Assembly: GCA_051883455.1 (NCBI GenBank)
Contig: JBJETT010000004.1
Coordinates: 62,001-126,000 of the forward strand
Direction of reading: 5' to 3'
From: HGM11368 sp051883455
Lineage (GTDB): Bacteria > Bacillota > Clostridia > Christensenellales > UBA3700
Length of the DNA stretch: 64,000 bases
Position numbers and translations under genes: made by a program. The notes below the pieces were generated by a model, which ran no database searches, was not told the origin of the DNA, and saw only the letters and a program-made list of their open reading frames with translations. Each line of letters opens with the position of its first letter. Position 1 is the first letter of the stretch. Shown piece by piece: positions 57,356-64,000 of the stretch.

Positions 57356-59878
57356 ATGAAGAAGACGGCTATATTGATTTGTTTCGTAATGATTTTTGCT
57401 TTGGCGACGTTGTGTTTGAGCGCATGCGATAGCGATATTTATTTTGAGTTGTCCACGACTACAAATATCCAAGAGGCGGGAACGTATACCCAATTAGAGG
57501 GTGAGAAAATTGCCTTTAGAGATAGCGTTACTCTGACCGCTACGACCAACGTAGGGTATAAATGGCTTGGTTGGTACGACGGTGATAGACTTGTGTCTAA
57601 GGATACCACTTATACTTTCAATATGCCCGGTAACGATATAACCTATACGGCTAAGTGGGAGCCAAAGGATTATTATATTTACTACTACGTAAAAGTCAAA
57701 AACGATACGAAAGGACACACGGATACATATCAAATTAGTTCGCCAACTATCGTTTTGGAAACACCTGAGGAAGAGGGATATGAGTTTGAAGGTTGGTATG
57801 ATAACGTTGAGTATATGGGAGATCCTATTACCGAAATACCGAGCGGTAGCGTAGGCTTTATGTATCTTTATGCCAAGATGACGCCAATAAATTACGCTAT
57901 AGAATATCATCTTGACGGCGGGGTAAACGACAGCAAAAATCCAACGCACTATAATATCGAGAAAGACGTGACTTTGGCTGATGCCACTAAGTCGGGGTAT
58001 TCCTTTGACGGATGGTATCTCGACGAGTCTTATACTCAGCCTATATACGTATTGGATGCGATTGTGGACAAAAAAGTGGATTTGTATGCAAGGTTTTTGC
58101 CGTTTGAATCGACGATAGACGAAGATAACAACGTGACGATAGTTAGTTATTGCGGAACGGGGAATAAAGTTGATATTCCTACTACGATAAACGGACGAAA
58201 AGTCGTGAAAATCAATAAGAACTTGTTGGTCGGTTGCAATGATATCACAGAACTTTCAATTCCTTTCGTGGGTGAATTGCTAAACGAAATAAATAATCCT
58301 TGGATTATGCCACCGCAATTTTTGGGTCAATTATTTGGTGCGGATAATTATGAAGACCAAAATAACTACGTACCATCTACCTTGAGAACGGTAAAAGTCG
58401 GGTATAACGTTGGTAAGTATTCTTTTGTAGGCTGCAAAAACATTAGCTGTATTTATCTGTCCGAAATGACGTCTAGCGTATACTCGGAGGCTTTTGTGGG
58501 TTGTTCGGGTCTAAAAGAGCTGGTAGTGAATGAAGACAATCAATATTTCTTTAGTAAAGGTAATTGCATAATTAGTAAAAAATATAACTCATTGGTAGTC
58601 GGTTGCGCTACAAGCGTTATTCCCGAAGGCGAGAATATAAGCATAATCAACGCCTACGCCTTTAGTGGATGTGAGAATTTGGTATCCATTGACATACCTG
58701 AAGGTGTAGTTTATATCTACGATAGTGCTTTTGAAAATTGCGTCAACTTGCAGTCGGTGAATATCGCTAACAGCGTAAGGTGTCTCGGAAGATATGCATT
58801 CAACGGTTGCACTAATTTGTCTGAAATATTATCCGGCGATAATATCGAAGAAATCGGATATGATTGCTTGAAGAATACAGCTTGGTATGCCAATCAGCCG
58901 GACGGACTTATCTACGTGGGCAAGGTTGCATTGAAGTATAAGGGCACTATGCCTACAGATACGTCTATCGTCATCAAAGACGGCACTAAGTCGATTGGAG
59001 AATTTGCTTTTTATAATTGTCGTAATCTAATCGACGTTACGTTGCCTGATAGCGTTACGCGTATATGCGATGATGCTTTCTTTGCATGTAGTAGACTAGC
59101 AAGTATTGATTTGCCGGAAAGTCTAAGAGAGATAGGTTCATCTTCTTTTGGTGCTTGCGACGGATTGACAACTATATATATACCTGCCAACGTTGAGTGG
59201 ATACATACAGGTAGTTTTGAAGGTTGCAGTAACTTGGCAAATATCCAAGTAGACAAAAACAATAAAAAATATCATAGTGACGGCAATTGTTTGATAGAAA
59301 CTGCTAGAAAAAGACTGATTGCAGGTTGCTATACGAGTGTAATACCTGAGGATGGAAGCGTGACAATCATAGGAATATACGCCTTTGAAGGCATGGATAG
59401 ATTGACGAGCATAAATATTCCTAATAGTATAAAGGAGATAGAAACCTTTGCTTTTGCGGATTGCAACGGATTGACGGAAGTGGTGATACCTAGTAGCGTG
59501 GAAACAATTGGTACAAATATATTTGATTGTTGTAAGAATTTGATAAGTATTGTCGTAGATGATGACAATCAAAATTACGTCGGCTTAGGTAATTGCCTGA
59601 TAGAAAAGGATAGTAAGACATTGATATCCGGCTGTAAAACCTCCGTGATACCTGACGGAAGCGTGACGAGAATAGGTGAGAGTGCCTTTAGAGGTATAAG
59701 CTGGAACAATCCTACAATACCAAAAAGTGTCACGTTGATAGACAAGGACGCCTTTATGTTTTTTGGTTATGAGCCAATTACTTACTTAGGTAAAATGGAA
59801 GAGTGGAACGCTATAGAAAAAGTGTACGACTTTGGGAGCAGAACTATCATTTGTACCGACGGAACGATAAACGAATAG
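57356..59878 (+). CDS. BspA-like leucine-rich-repeat lipoprotein with InlB-type beta repeats
   Basis: An 840-residue exported protein. The N-terminal signal has the lipobox LSAC, so Cys24 should be lipidated and anchor it to the outer face of the membrane. Residues about 45-255 hold three Listeria-Bacteroides repeats (YKWLGWYDGD, YEFEGWYDNV, YSFDGWYLDE), and about 260-825 hold LRR_5 units of ~23 residues (SVRCLGRYAFNGCTNLSEI, VTRICDDAFFACSRLASI, IKEIETFAFADCNGLTEV). Such proteins bind host or microbial surfaces in gut and oral bacteria; that role is inferred here. It is monocistronic, with perfect promoter and terminator, and lies beside an XRE regulator. Confidence 0.92.
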   Translation: MKKTAILICFVMIFALATLCLSACDSDIYFELSTTTNIQEAGTYTQLEGEKIAFRDSVTLTATTNVGYKWLGWYDGDRLVSKDTTYTFNMPGNDITYTAKWEPKDYYIYYYVKVKNDTKGHTDTYQISSPTIVLETPEEEGYEFEGWYDNVEYMGDPITEIPSGSVGFMYLYAKMTPINYAIEYHLDGGVNDSKNPTHYNIEKDVTLADATKSGYSFDGWYLDESYTQPIYVLDAIVDKKVDLYARFLPFESTIDEDNNVTIVSYCGTGNKVDIPTTINGRKVVKINKNLLVGCNDITELSIPFVGELLNEINNPWIMPPQFLGQLFGADNYEDQNNYVPSTLRTVKVGYNVGKYSFVGCKNISCIYLSEMTSSVYSEAFVGCSGLKELVVNEDNQYFFSKGNCIISKKYNSLVVGCATSVIPEGENISIINAYAFSGCENLVSIDIPEGVVYIYDSAFENCVNLQSVNIANSVRCLGRYAFNGCTNLSEILSGDNIEEIGYDCLKNTAWYANQPDGLIYVGKVALKYKGTMPTDTSIVIKDGTKSIGEFAFYNCRNLIDVTLPDSVTRICDDAFFACSRLASIDLPESLREIGSSSFGACDGLTTIYIPANVEWIHTGSFEGCSNLANIQVDKNNKKYHSDGNCLIETARKRLIAGCYTSVIPEDGSVTIIGIYAFEGMDRLTSINIPNSIKEIETFAFADCNGLTEVVIPSSVETIGTNIFDCCKNLISIVVDDDNQNYVGLGNCLIEKDSKTLISGCKTSVIPDGSVTRIGESAFRGISWNNPTIPKSVTLIDKDAFMFFGYEPITYLGKMEEWNAIEKVYDFGSRTIICTDGTINE

Positions 59879-59900
59879 TAGAAAAAATTGCAAACAAATA

Positions 59901-59925
59901 GCACACCTTGAAGGGTGTGCTTTTT
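59901..59925 (+). terminator. Terminator of the LRR lipoprotein gene
   Basis: GCACACC / GGTGTGC stem, short loop, five T. Confidence 0.85.
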
Positions 59926-59969
59926 GTATAGATTTAGTAGTACTCTAATAGGATAAGATTAGACTTTAC

Positions 59970-60178
59970 AACCCTTCCGTCTTGCCGTAGGGCAAGACAC
60001 CTTCCCTTGCACAGGGACGGCTTTTTAAGCAGATAGAGATTGCCACGGCTAAAGCCTCGCAATGACAAGGTTATTACTGCAATAGCATAGTCCGTTGTCA
60101 TTCCGAGCCTTGTTCACAAGGCGTGGGAATCTCGTTCCTTTTGATGCCTCCTTTACACAAAGGGGCCTTATAAACGGT
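59970..60178. repeat. Cluster of short palindromic repeats
   Basis: Units at 59970-60021 (AACCCTTCC, core GTCTTGCCGTAGGGCAAGAC, ACCTTCCCTTGCACAGGGACGGC), 60037-60066 (AGATTGCCACGG...CCTCGCAATGAC), 60097-60133 (GTCATTCCGAG, core CCTTGTTCACAAGG, GGGAATCTC) and a partial unit at 60146-60178 (GCCTCCTTTACACAAAGGGG). Same families as the repeats at 5, 8, 30 and 40 kb. Confidence 0.8.
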
Positions 60179-60191
60179 TGAGATTGCAGCG

Positions 60192-60944
60192 TTAACTATT
60201 TTGCAAATTGTCTTCGTTGTTTGATTGATTGTTAGAAAAATCGTCGACAACTTCGATTGGTTGCTCGGCAGTGCAATCGGCTACGACTTCTTGAGTCGTC
60301 GTATTGGTAGGGGCTAGGGCAACTGTCTCGGGCTCAACCTTGCGAGTCTTGCTCTTGACGCCCTTGATGATAGGGGAGAGCCTCTTGTAGAGCAAGAAGG
60401 TGATGAGTGACGAAGCGAAGCCTTTGCAGAAAGTGAGCGGTAAGTTGAACACCAATAAGCATTGGACTATACTCTTGACGGAAGGCAATATCGCTTGATA
60501 CATACCCAAGATGACCTCTTGAGGCATAAAGTTGTAGTAGATTGGGTAGGTGATAAAGTAATTGGTGACTAGGCTAAGTAGCGACATAAGCACGGTGCCC
60601 GTCAAAGCTCCCGCTATTGCACCCTTGAAAGAGGTGTGGCGATTGTAAATTAGCCCAGCGGGTACGACCATGAGAGTGCCGAGCATTATGTTGCAAATCT
60701 CACCGACGCCACTAGTGGTGGTCTTGATTAGCGACAATGTTTCGGTAAGTAATACGACTAAGAAGCCCGACACGGGTCCTAGCGCGTACGTCGAAATTAT
60801 TGCGGGTGTGAGTGAGAAATCCATCTTCAAAAATGAAGGGAGGATTGGCACGTTGAATTCGAGAAGTCGCAAAACAGAGGAAACTGCGACCATGATTGCA
60901 GTAACGGCAAGAAACCTTGCCTTGGACACGGTAAAAGTCTTCAT
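60192..60944 (-). CDS. ribU: ECF transporter S component, riboflavin-specific RibU type
   Basis: A 250-residue membrane protein with about six helices in the first 190 residues. LAVTAIMVAVSSVLRLLEFNVPILP and FLKMDFSLTPAIISTYALGP are the typical start of a RibU, which captures riboflavin and works with a shared energising module encoded elsewhere. The C-terminal ~55 residues are a polar, acidic, probably disordered tail, unusual for the family. An FMN riboswitch sits directly upstream, which fixes the specificity to flavin. AGGAAG serves as ribosome site and lies at the 3' edge of the riboswitch. Confidence 0.93.
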   Translation of the reverse strand: MKTFTVSKARFLAVTAIMVAVSSVLRLLEFNVPILPSFLKMDFSLTPAIISTYALGPVSGFLVVLLTETLSLIKTTTSGVGEICNIMLGTLMVVPAGLIYNRHTSFKGAIAGALTGTVLMSLLSLVTNYFITYPIYYNFMPQEVILGMYQAILPSVKSIVQCLLVFNLPLTFCKGFASSLITFLLYKRLSPIIKGVKSKTRKVEPETVALAPTNTTTQEVVADCTAEQPIEVVDDFSNNQSNNEDNLQNS

Positions 60945-60950
60945 AATAAT

Positions 60951-61069
60951 CTTCCTTTCTCATCCAGACTATACTGTCGGTATAGGAATTGCACCTATTC
61001 GGCATCGCATAAAGATTTACGACGTTTGTGGACTCTACCACCGGTGAGGAATTGCACCTACCCTCAAAG
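60951..61069 (-). promoter_or_regulatory. FMN riboswitch (RFN element)
   Basis: Read on the minus strand, CTTTGAGGGTAGGTGCAATT begins the element (61069 downward), followed by CCTCACCGGTGGTA, a variable arm, GATGCCGAATAGGTGCAATT, CCGACAGTATAGTCTGGATG and GAGAAAGGAAG. This is the conserved six-armed RFN pattern. Its last helix is next to the ribU ribosome site and no separate terminator is visible, so control is probably of translation. Confidence 0.95.
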
Positions 61070-61100
61070 AATTTATTTGATTGATAGAATTATAAATCGT

Positions 61101-61129
61101 TTGCAAATCAATGTCAAGTATAATATAAT
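61101..61129 (+). promoter_or_regulatory. Promoter giving a leaderless tsaE mRNA
   Basis: TTGCAA (61101-61106), 17 bp, TATAAT (61124-61129); ATG 61137 follows after 7 nt and there is no Shine-Dalgarno. It is divergent from the ribU riboswitch. Confidence 0.7.
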
Positions 61130-61136
61130 TGATTAT

Positions 61137-61535
61137 ATGAAAATCGTCAGTCATAGCGTGCAAGATACATACGATATTGCTAAAAAAATCGCCAACGACC
61201 TCAAGGGGGGCGAGGTTATTCTACTCAGCGGTGATTTGGGCGCGGGTAAGACGACTTTTACCAAGGGTTTGGCGCTTGCTTTGGGGATACAAGATACCGT
61301 TACTTCACCCACCTTTACCTTTATGAAAAGCTACGAGGGAAGACTGACGTTGTATCACTTCGATATGTATAGGGCCGAGAACGAGGACGAGTTGTACGAA
61401 TTGGGGCTTGCCGACTATCTCGACATGGACGGCGTATGCGTCATAGAGTGGAATAAGTTCCAAAATATAAAAAATCCTATCGTCATCAATATCAAGGCGA
61501 TAGACGAGAGAAGTAGGGAAATAGAGATATTATGA
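61137..61535 (+). CDS. tsaE: tRNA threonylcarbamoyladenosine biosynthesis ATPase TsaE
   Basis: A 132-residue ATPase needed with TsaB and TsaD to make t6A37 on tRNAs reading ANN codons. The P-loop LSGDLGAGKTTFTKG lies near residue 35, with TSPTFTFMKSY and YHFDMYRAENEDELYELGL after it. Upstream frame (to 61026) runs through the riboswitch region and lacks a start supported by a ribosome site, so ATG 61137 is chosen. Overlaps tsaB by 4 nt. Confidence 0.95.
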   Translation: MKIVSHSVQDTYDIAKKIANDLKGGEVILLSGDLGAGKTTFTKGLALALGIQDTVTSPTFTFMKSYEGRLTLYHFDMYRAENEDELYELGLADYLDMDGVCVIEWNKFQNIKNPIVINIKAIDERSREIEIL

Positions 61536-62113
61536 AGATTTTGGCGATAGACAGCGTGTCGGATAGATTGGTGATAGTAGCGTGCAACGGAGATAGAGTC
61601 GCATCGAGAATTAGCGAGGGCAACAAAAGACACAACGGCGCAATTTTGCCACTCGTCGACGAGGTACTTGACGAGCTGGCTATGACGGTGAAAGACTTAG
61701 ACTGCGTTGCGTGCGTGGTGGGTGCGGGCTCATTTACGGGCATAAGGATAGGCATTGCAACTGCCGAGGCTCTGGCTACGGCGTGCAATCTTAAGACTAT
61801 AGCCATCACTTCCTTTGAGGAGATAGCCTACGACTGCGACCCTAAGTGTAAGGTTGTGGCGATAGACTGCGGACACGGAGAATATTACTCGGCAAAATTC
61901 GACGGAAATTGGCAAAATATCAATGAGTTTTGCATATATAATGATGAACAGCTAAAATCTATGGGCGATTGCGTAGTGTACAAAACCAAGCCTAGCGACC
62001 CTATTAAACTATTGAAAATTGCCAAATGGAAGATGCAAAACGGCAAATACGACAAGCTTGTGCCTATGTATATGAAAAAGTCGCAAGCCGAGAGAGAAAA
62101 AGATGGAAATTGA
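61532..62113 (+). CDS. tsaB: tRNA threonylcarbamoyladenosine biosynthesis protein TsaB
   Basis: A 193-residue ASKHA-fold partner of TsaD. ILAIDSVSDRLVIVACN at the start, RHNGAILPLVDEVLDE, VVGAGSFTGIRIGIATAEAL (family signature) and a Lys-rich C-terminus are seen. It is slightly shorter than usual, losing part of the second lobe (the region after residue 120 is compact). It overlaps tsaE and rimI, the standard order; tsaD is not seen in the window. Confidence 0.93.
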   Translation: MKILAIDSVSDRLVIVACNGDRVASRISEGNKRHNGAILPLVDEVLDELAMTVKDLDCVACVVGAGSFTGIRIGIATAEALATACNLKTIAITSFEEIAYDCDPKCKVVAIDCGHGEYYSAKFDGNWQNINEFCIYNDEQLKSMGDCVVYKTKPSDPIKLLKIAKWKMQNGKYDKLVPMYMKKSQAEREKDGN

Positions 62114-62537
62114 AATAGTCACAATGAACGCAAGCCAAGTGGATAGCGTGTGGGAGATAGAAAAGGCGCTCATCGCCTCGCCTTGGAGCAAAGAGTCGAT
62201 ACAAAAATTGACGACAACGGACAATGCCGTGGCAAAAGTGGCAACAATAGACGGCAAGGTGGTTGGCTATTATAGCTTTTATCAAATACTAGACGAAGCC
62301 GACGTCAACAATATCGCTGTGGACAGTGCTTGGCAAAACAAGGGTATAGGCAGTGCGCTGATGCTCGATATGATAGATGAGTGCAAACAAAGAGATATCT
62401 CTGCGATAACTCTCGAAGTGGGCGCAAACAACGTCGTTGCGCAAAGATTATACGATAAGTGGGGATTTAGACAAGAAGGATTAAGAAAAAAATATTATAA
62501 TAATACGGAAGATGCGATAATTATGTGGAGAAGATAG
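62103..62537 (+). CDS. rimI: Ribosomal protein S18-alanine N-acetyltransferase RimI
   Basis: A 144-residue GNAT acetyltransferase. The acetyl-CoA loop QNKGIGSALM lies near 78, with IEKALIASPWSKESI, VNNIAVDSAWQ, LEVGANNVVAQRLYDKWGF and EGLRKKYYNNTEDAIIM typical of RimI. Co-located with tsaB as in most bacteria. It overlaps tsaB by 11 nt, and its TAG stop overlaps the AGGAGG site of the next gene. Confidence 0.93.
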   Translation: MEIEIVTMNASQVDSVWEIEKALIASPWSKESIQKLTTTDNAVAKVATIDGKVVGYYSFYQILDEADVNNIAVDSAWQNKGIGSALMLDMIDECKQRDISAITLEVGANNVVAQRLYDKWGFRQEGLRKKYYNNTEDAIIMWRR

Positions 62538-62547
62538 GAGGTCGCAT

Positions 62548-63243
62548 ATTCTCAATTACAAGGTCGTGGGACACGGCTCGAAAGACATTGTATTTTTGCA
62601 CGGTTGGGGTGGAAGTATAGACAGCTTTTGGGGCGTGGCTCAATTTTTTTGCAAAAAATACCGTTGTATATTGGTGGACTTCTACGGCTTTGGAGCTAGC
62701 CCGATAGATAGGGCGTTGACCTTGCAAGACTATTGCGACGGCGTCCTCGAAGTGTTGGACTACTTAGGCGTGGAGCAAGCATGCGTGGTGGGGCATTCCT
62801 TTGGCGGACGGGTGGCGATGGAGCTTGCCGCTAAGACCGACAGGGTGAGAAGTATGGTCTTGGTGGATAGCGCGGGGCTAAAACCTAAAATGACGCTGAA
62901 AAAAGCCCTCAGGAAACTCAAATATAAAATCTACAAAGCCTTGGGCAAAAGCACCGAAAAGTGTGGCTCTAAGGATTATCGGGAGCTAAGCCCGATTATG
63001 AAAAAGACCTTCGTCAACGTGGTCAATTATCATCAAGACGAATTGTTGCATACAATACATTGCCCCGTGCTAATCGTGTGGGGAAAAACCGACAAAGAAA
63101 CGCCCAAATATATGGCGAAAAAGCTCAATTGCGGATTGGCTCGCTCGACGCTAATTTGGCTAAAGGGCGGGCATTGGTGCTATATAGAGAGTTTGGGTGA
63201 CTTTGTAAAAAGGACGATTGATTGGCTTGAAAATAATGATTGA
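62548..63243 (+). CDS. Alpha/beta hydrolase with predicted ATT start codon
   Basis: About 231 residues from 62548. Catalytic features are the oxyanion region FLHGWGGS, nucleophile VVGHSFGGRVAM, acid in VWGKTDKETP and the His in KGGHWCYIE. A perfect AGGAGG (62536-62541) lies 6 nt before an in-frame ATT at 62548 that would give M-L-N-Y-K-V-V-G-H-G, the common N-terminus of this family. The next standard start, GTG 62566, is 24 nt from the site and would cut off the first beta strand. Substrate unknown (ester or lipid likely). It overlaps the Mur ligase gene by 8 nt. Confidence 0.8.
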   Translation: MLNYKVVGHGSKDIVFLHGWGGSIDSFWGVAQFFCKKYRCILVDFYGFGASPIDRALTLQDYCDGVLEVLDYLGVEQACVVGHSFGGRVAMELAAKTDRVRSMVLVDSAGLKPKMTLKKALRKLKYKIYKALGKSTEKCGSKDYRELSPIMKKTFVNVVNYHQDELLHTIHCPVLIVWGKTDKETPKYMAKKLNCGLARSTLIWLKGGHWCYIESLGDFVKRTIDWLENND

Positions 63244-64000
63244 CTGTATAGTAGCCGTGACGTTGAGTTGGTGTGTGGTGGCGCTGTGTCACCGCCTTTT
63301 GACTTTGATACAGCTCGACGGCTACGTGTTGAGAAAAACGCAAAAAACCGACGATATCGTGGCAAGACTGCTGTTTTGCGGGGTGGCGAGTTGTATCATA
63401 ACCTACATAACTTATCTCACCGCAATACTCAGCGTGCTACAAAATCTCGAATATATCGTGCCGATATGCATTGCTATGCTTGCGATTTATCACGCCGTGG
63501 ACAGCGGAAAGTGCGGAGCAAGACAGACATTGAAACTCACGGCAAGAGCGCAAAGATTGGTGGCGTGCTTTACTCTGCTTACCTCGATAGTATTCGTCGA
63601 CGCGGTGCTCTTAGGCGGTATGATACGCCTCGAGGGACTGAATATGACCTACGTATTGTGTCCTTTCGTGTTCTTTGTTACGCCTAGTATACTAAAGTTT
63701 AGTTTGGTTTTGCTCTCTCCACTAGAAAACGCAATAAAAAGGCGTTACGTAGTCAAGGCGACCAAGGCGCTGGATAGCAATGCCGAATTGGTGAAGATTG
63801 CAATTACTGGTAGCTACGGTAAGACTTCCGTCAAGAGGTTTTTGACGACGATTTTGTCGCAAAAGTTTAGAACCTTTTGCACACCGCACAACTACAATAC
63901 CCCTATGGGGATATGCCTTTCCGTCAAGCAAATGCCTGCCGATACGCAAATCTTTGTGGTGGAAATGGGGGCAAGATACAAGGGCGATATTGCCGAGCTG
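63236..64000 (+). CDS. Membrane-anchored Mur ligase family protein (MurF-like), 3' truncated by the window edge
   Basis: A frame of 255 codons runs from ATG 63236 to the window end without a stop. Residues 1-165 hold about four or five membrane helices (such as CIVAVTLSWCVVALCHRLL and LVACFTLLTSIVFVDAVLL). The Mur ligase domain follows: ITGSYGKTSVKRF with the P-loop at 192-198, TPHNYNTPMGIC and VVEMGARYKGDI, all typical of MurF-like enzymes. These add D-Ala-D-Ala to the peptidoglycan precursor; a membrane-anchored form is unusual against the soluble ~450-residue MurF and could act on another substrate. The rest lies beyond 64000. Confidence 0.85.
   Translation, partial: MIDCIVAVTLSWCVVALCHRLLTLIQLDGYVLRKTQKTDDIVARLLFCGVASCIITYITYLTAILSVLQNLEYIVPICIAMLAIYHAVDSGKCGARQTLKLTARAQRLVACFTLLTSIVFVDAVLLGGMIRLEGLNMTYVLCPFVFFVTPSILKFSLVLLSPLENAIKRRYVVKATKALDSNAELVKIAITGSYGKTSVKRFLTTILSQKFRTFCTPHNYNTPMGICLSVKQMPADTQIFVVEMGARYKGDIAEL

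Noticed and set aside
5440..60178. Repeat clusters considered as a CRISPR array
   Set aside because: Units are dispersed and palindromic in themselves, with no regular spacing, no unique spacers and no cas genes.
63268..63687. A 139-residue plus-strand frame near the right edge
   Set aside because: It is out of frame with the membrane-anchored Mur ligase, whose frame is open to the edge and has clear P-loop motifs.
1..64000. tRNA, rRNA or other standard RNA genes
   Set aside because: Reading both strands I found no tRNA-like T-loop/acceptor combination and no rRNA-like sequence; the only RNA elements I support are the T-box, the FMN riboswitch and, weakly, the RNA before aroB. A dedicated tRNA or Rfam scan was not possible.

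Overview
The window looks like part of the chromosome of an anaerobic, spore-forming member of the Bacillota, class Clostridia, probably an uncultured gut-type lineage (the lineage is inferred, not proven). Supporting signs are spoIVA with an upstream promoter of sigma-E type, HPr kinase with an HPr/Crh-like partner, RNase J, a DUF4364 protein, a NadD-YqeK fusion, a leucine T-box, an FMN riboswitch, a group-B-like [FeFe] hydrogenase and an NfnAB electron-bifurcating pair. Coding density is high, many genes overlap by ATGA, and most promoters are close to TTGACA-17-TATAAT.

Layout. 1-5034: 3' part of uvrC, a HAD phosphatase, hprK and a small acidic protein, facing an HPr-like/DUF4364 minus-strand pair; then an orphan gene. 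5035-8459: repeat-rich DNA on both sides of a GTP-type PEP carboxykinase. 8460-13138: an MMPL exporter, then serC-serA on the minus strand. 13292-18942: an RNase J operon with a wobble-uridine tRNA modification pair (TrmR-like, U32), a glycosyltransferase, a Dabb protein and a cyclophilin. 19155-25286: DUF512 radical SAM protein, Der, aminotransferase, YfcE, hydrogenase. 25304-27225: spoIVA and a tiny Cys/Arg-rich protein. 27330-30270: DUF3810 putative peptidase, then trpB2 behind a leader peptide and a terminator. 30299-32811: repeats, Leu T-box and leuA. 32822-34645: a MATE exporter and a possible terminated RNA. 34727-42320: an aromatic amino acid cluster aroB-aroA-aroC-pheA-aroEK-aroQ-tyrA. 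42347-49889: P-type ATPase, nth, nfnAB, obgE, yhbY. 50021-52563: a membrane protein, nadD-yqeK and rsfS. 52665-54608: an AT-rich insert of a Fic protein and a probable modification-dependent endonuclease. 54678-56976: a small protein, pdp and deoC. 56979-59925: an XRE regulator divergent from a large LRR lipoprotein. 59970-61069: repeats and FMN-riboswitch-controlled ribU. 61101-64000: tsaE-tsaB-rimI, an alpha/beta hydrolase that seems to start at ATT, and the first part of a membrane-anchored Mur ligase.

How the genes fit together. Most of the window is housekeeping: DNA repair, ribosome and tRNA maturation, redox balancing between NADH, NADPH, ferredoxin and hydrogen, and amino acid synthesis. 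The aromatic cluster makes prephenate, which is known to be a substrate for tRNA uridine hydroxylation by U32 proteins, so it connects to the tRNA modification pair at 15-17 kb.

The least explained features are non-coding. One is a family of about 125-bp elements with covarying terminal inverted repeats (four full copies, two of them identical and flanking pckG). Another is a set of short repeats with conserved arms and a variable palindromic core. A third is a recurring promoter layout with the -10 box 6-7 nt before an ATG that has no ribosome binding site, which predicts leaderless mRNAs. I saw no rRNA, tRNA, CRISPR array, transposase or phage gene.
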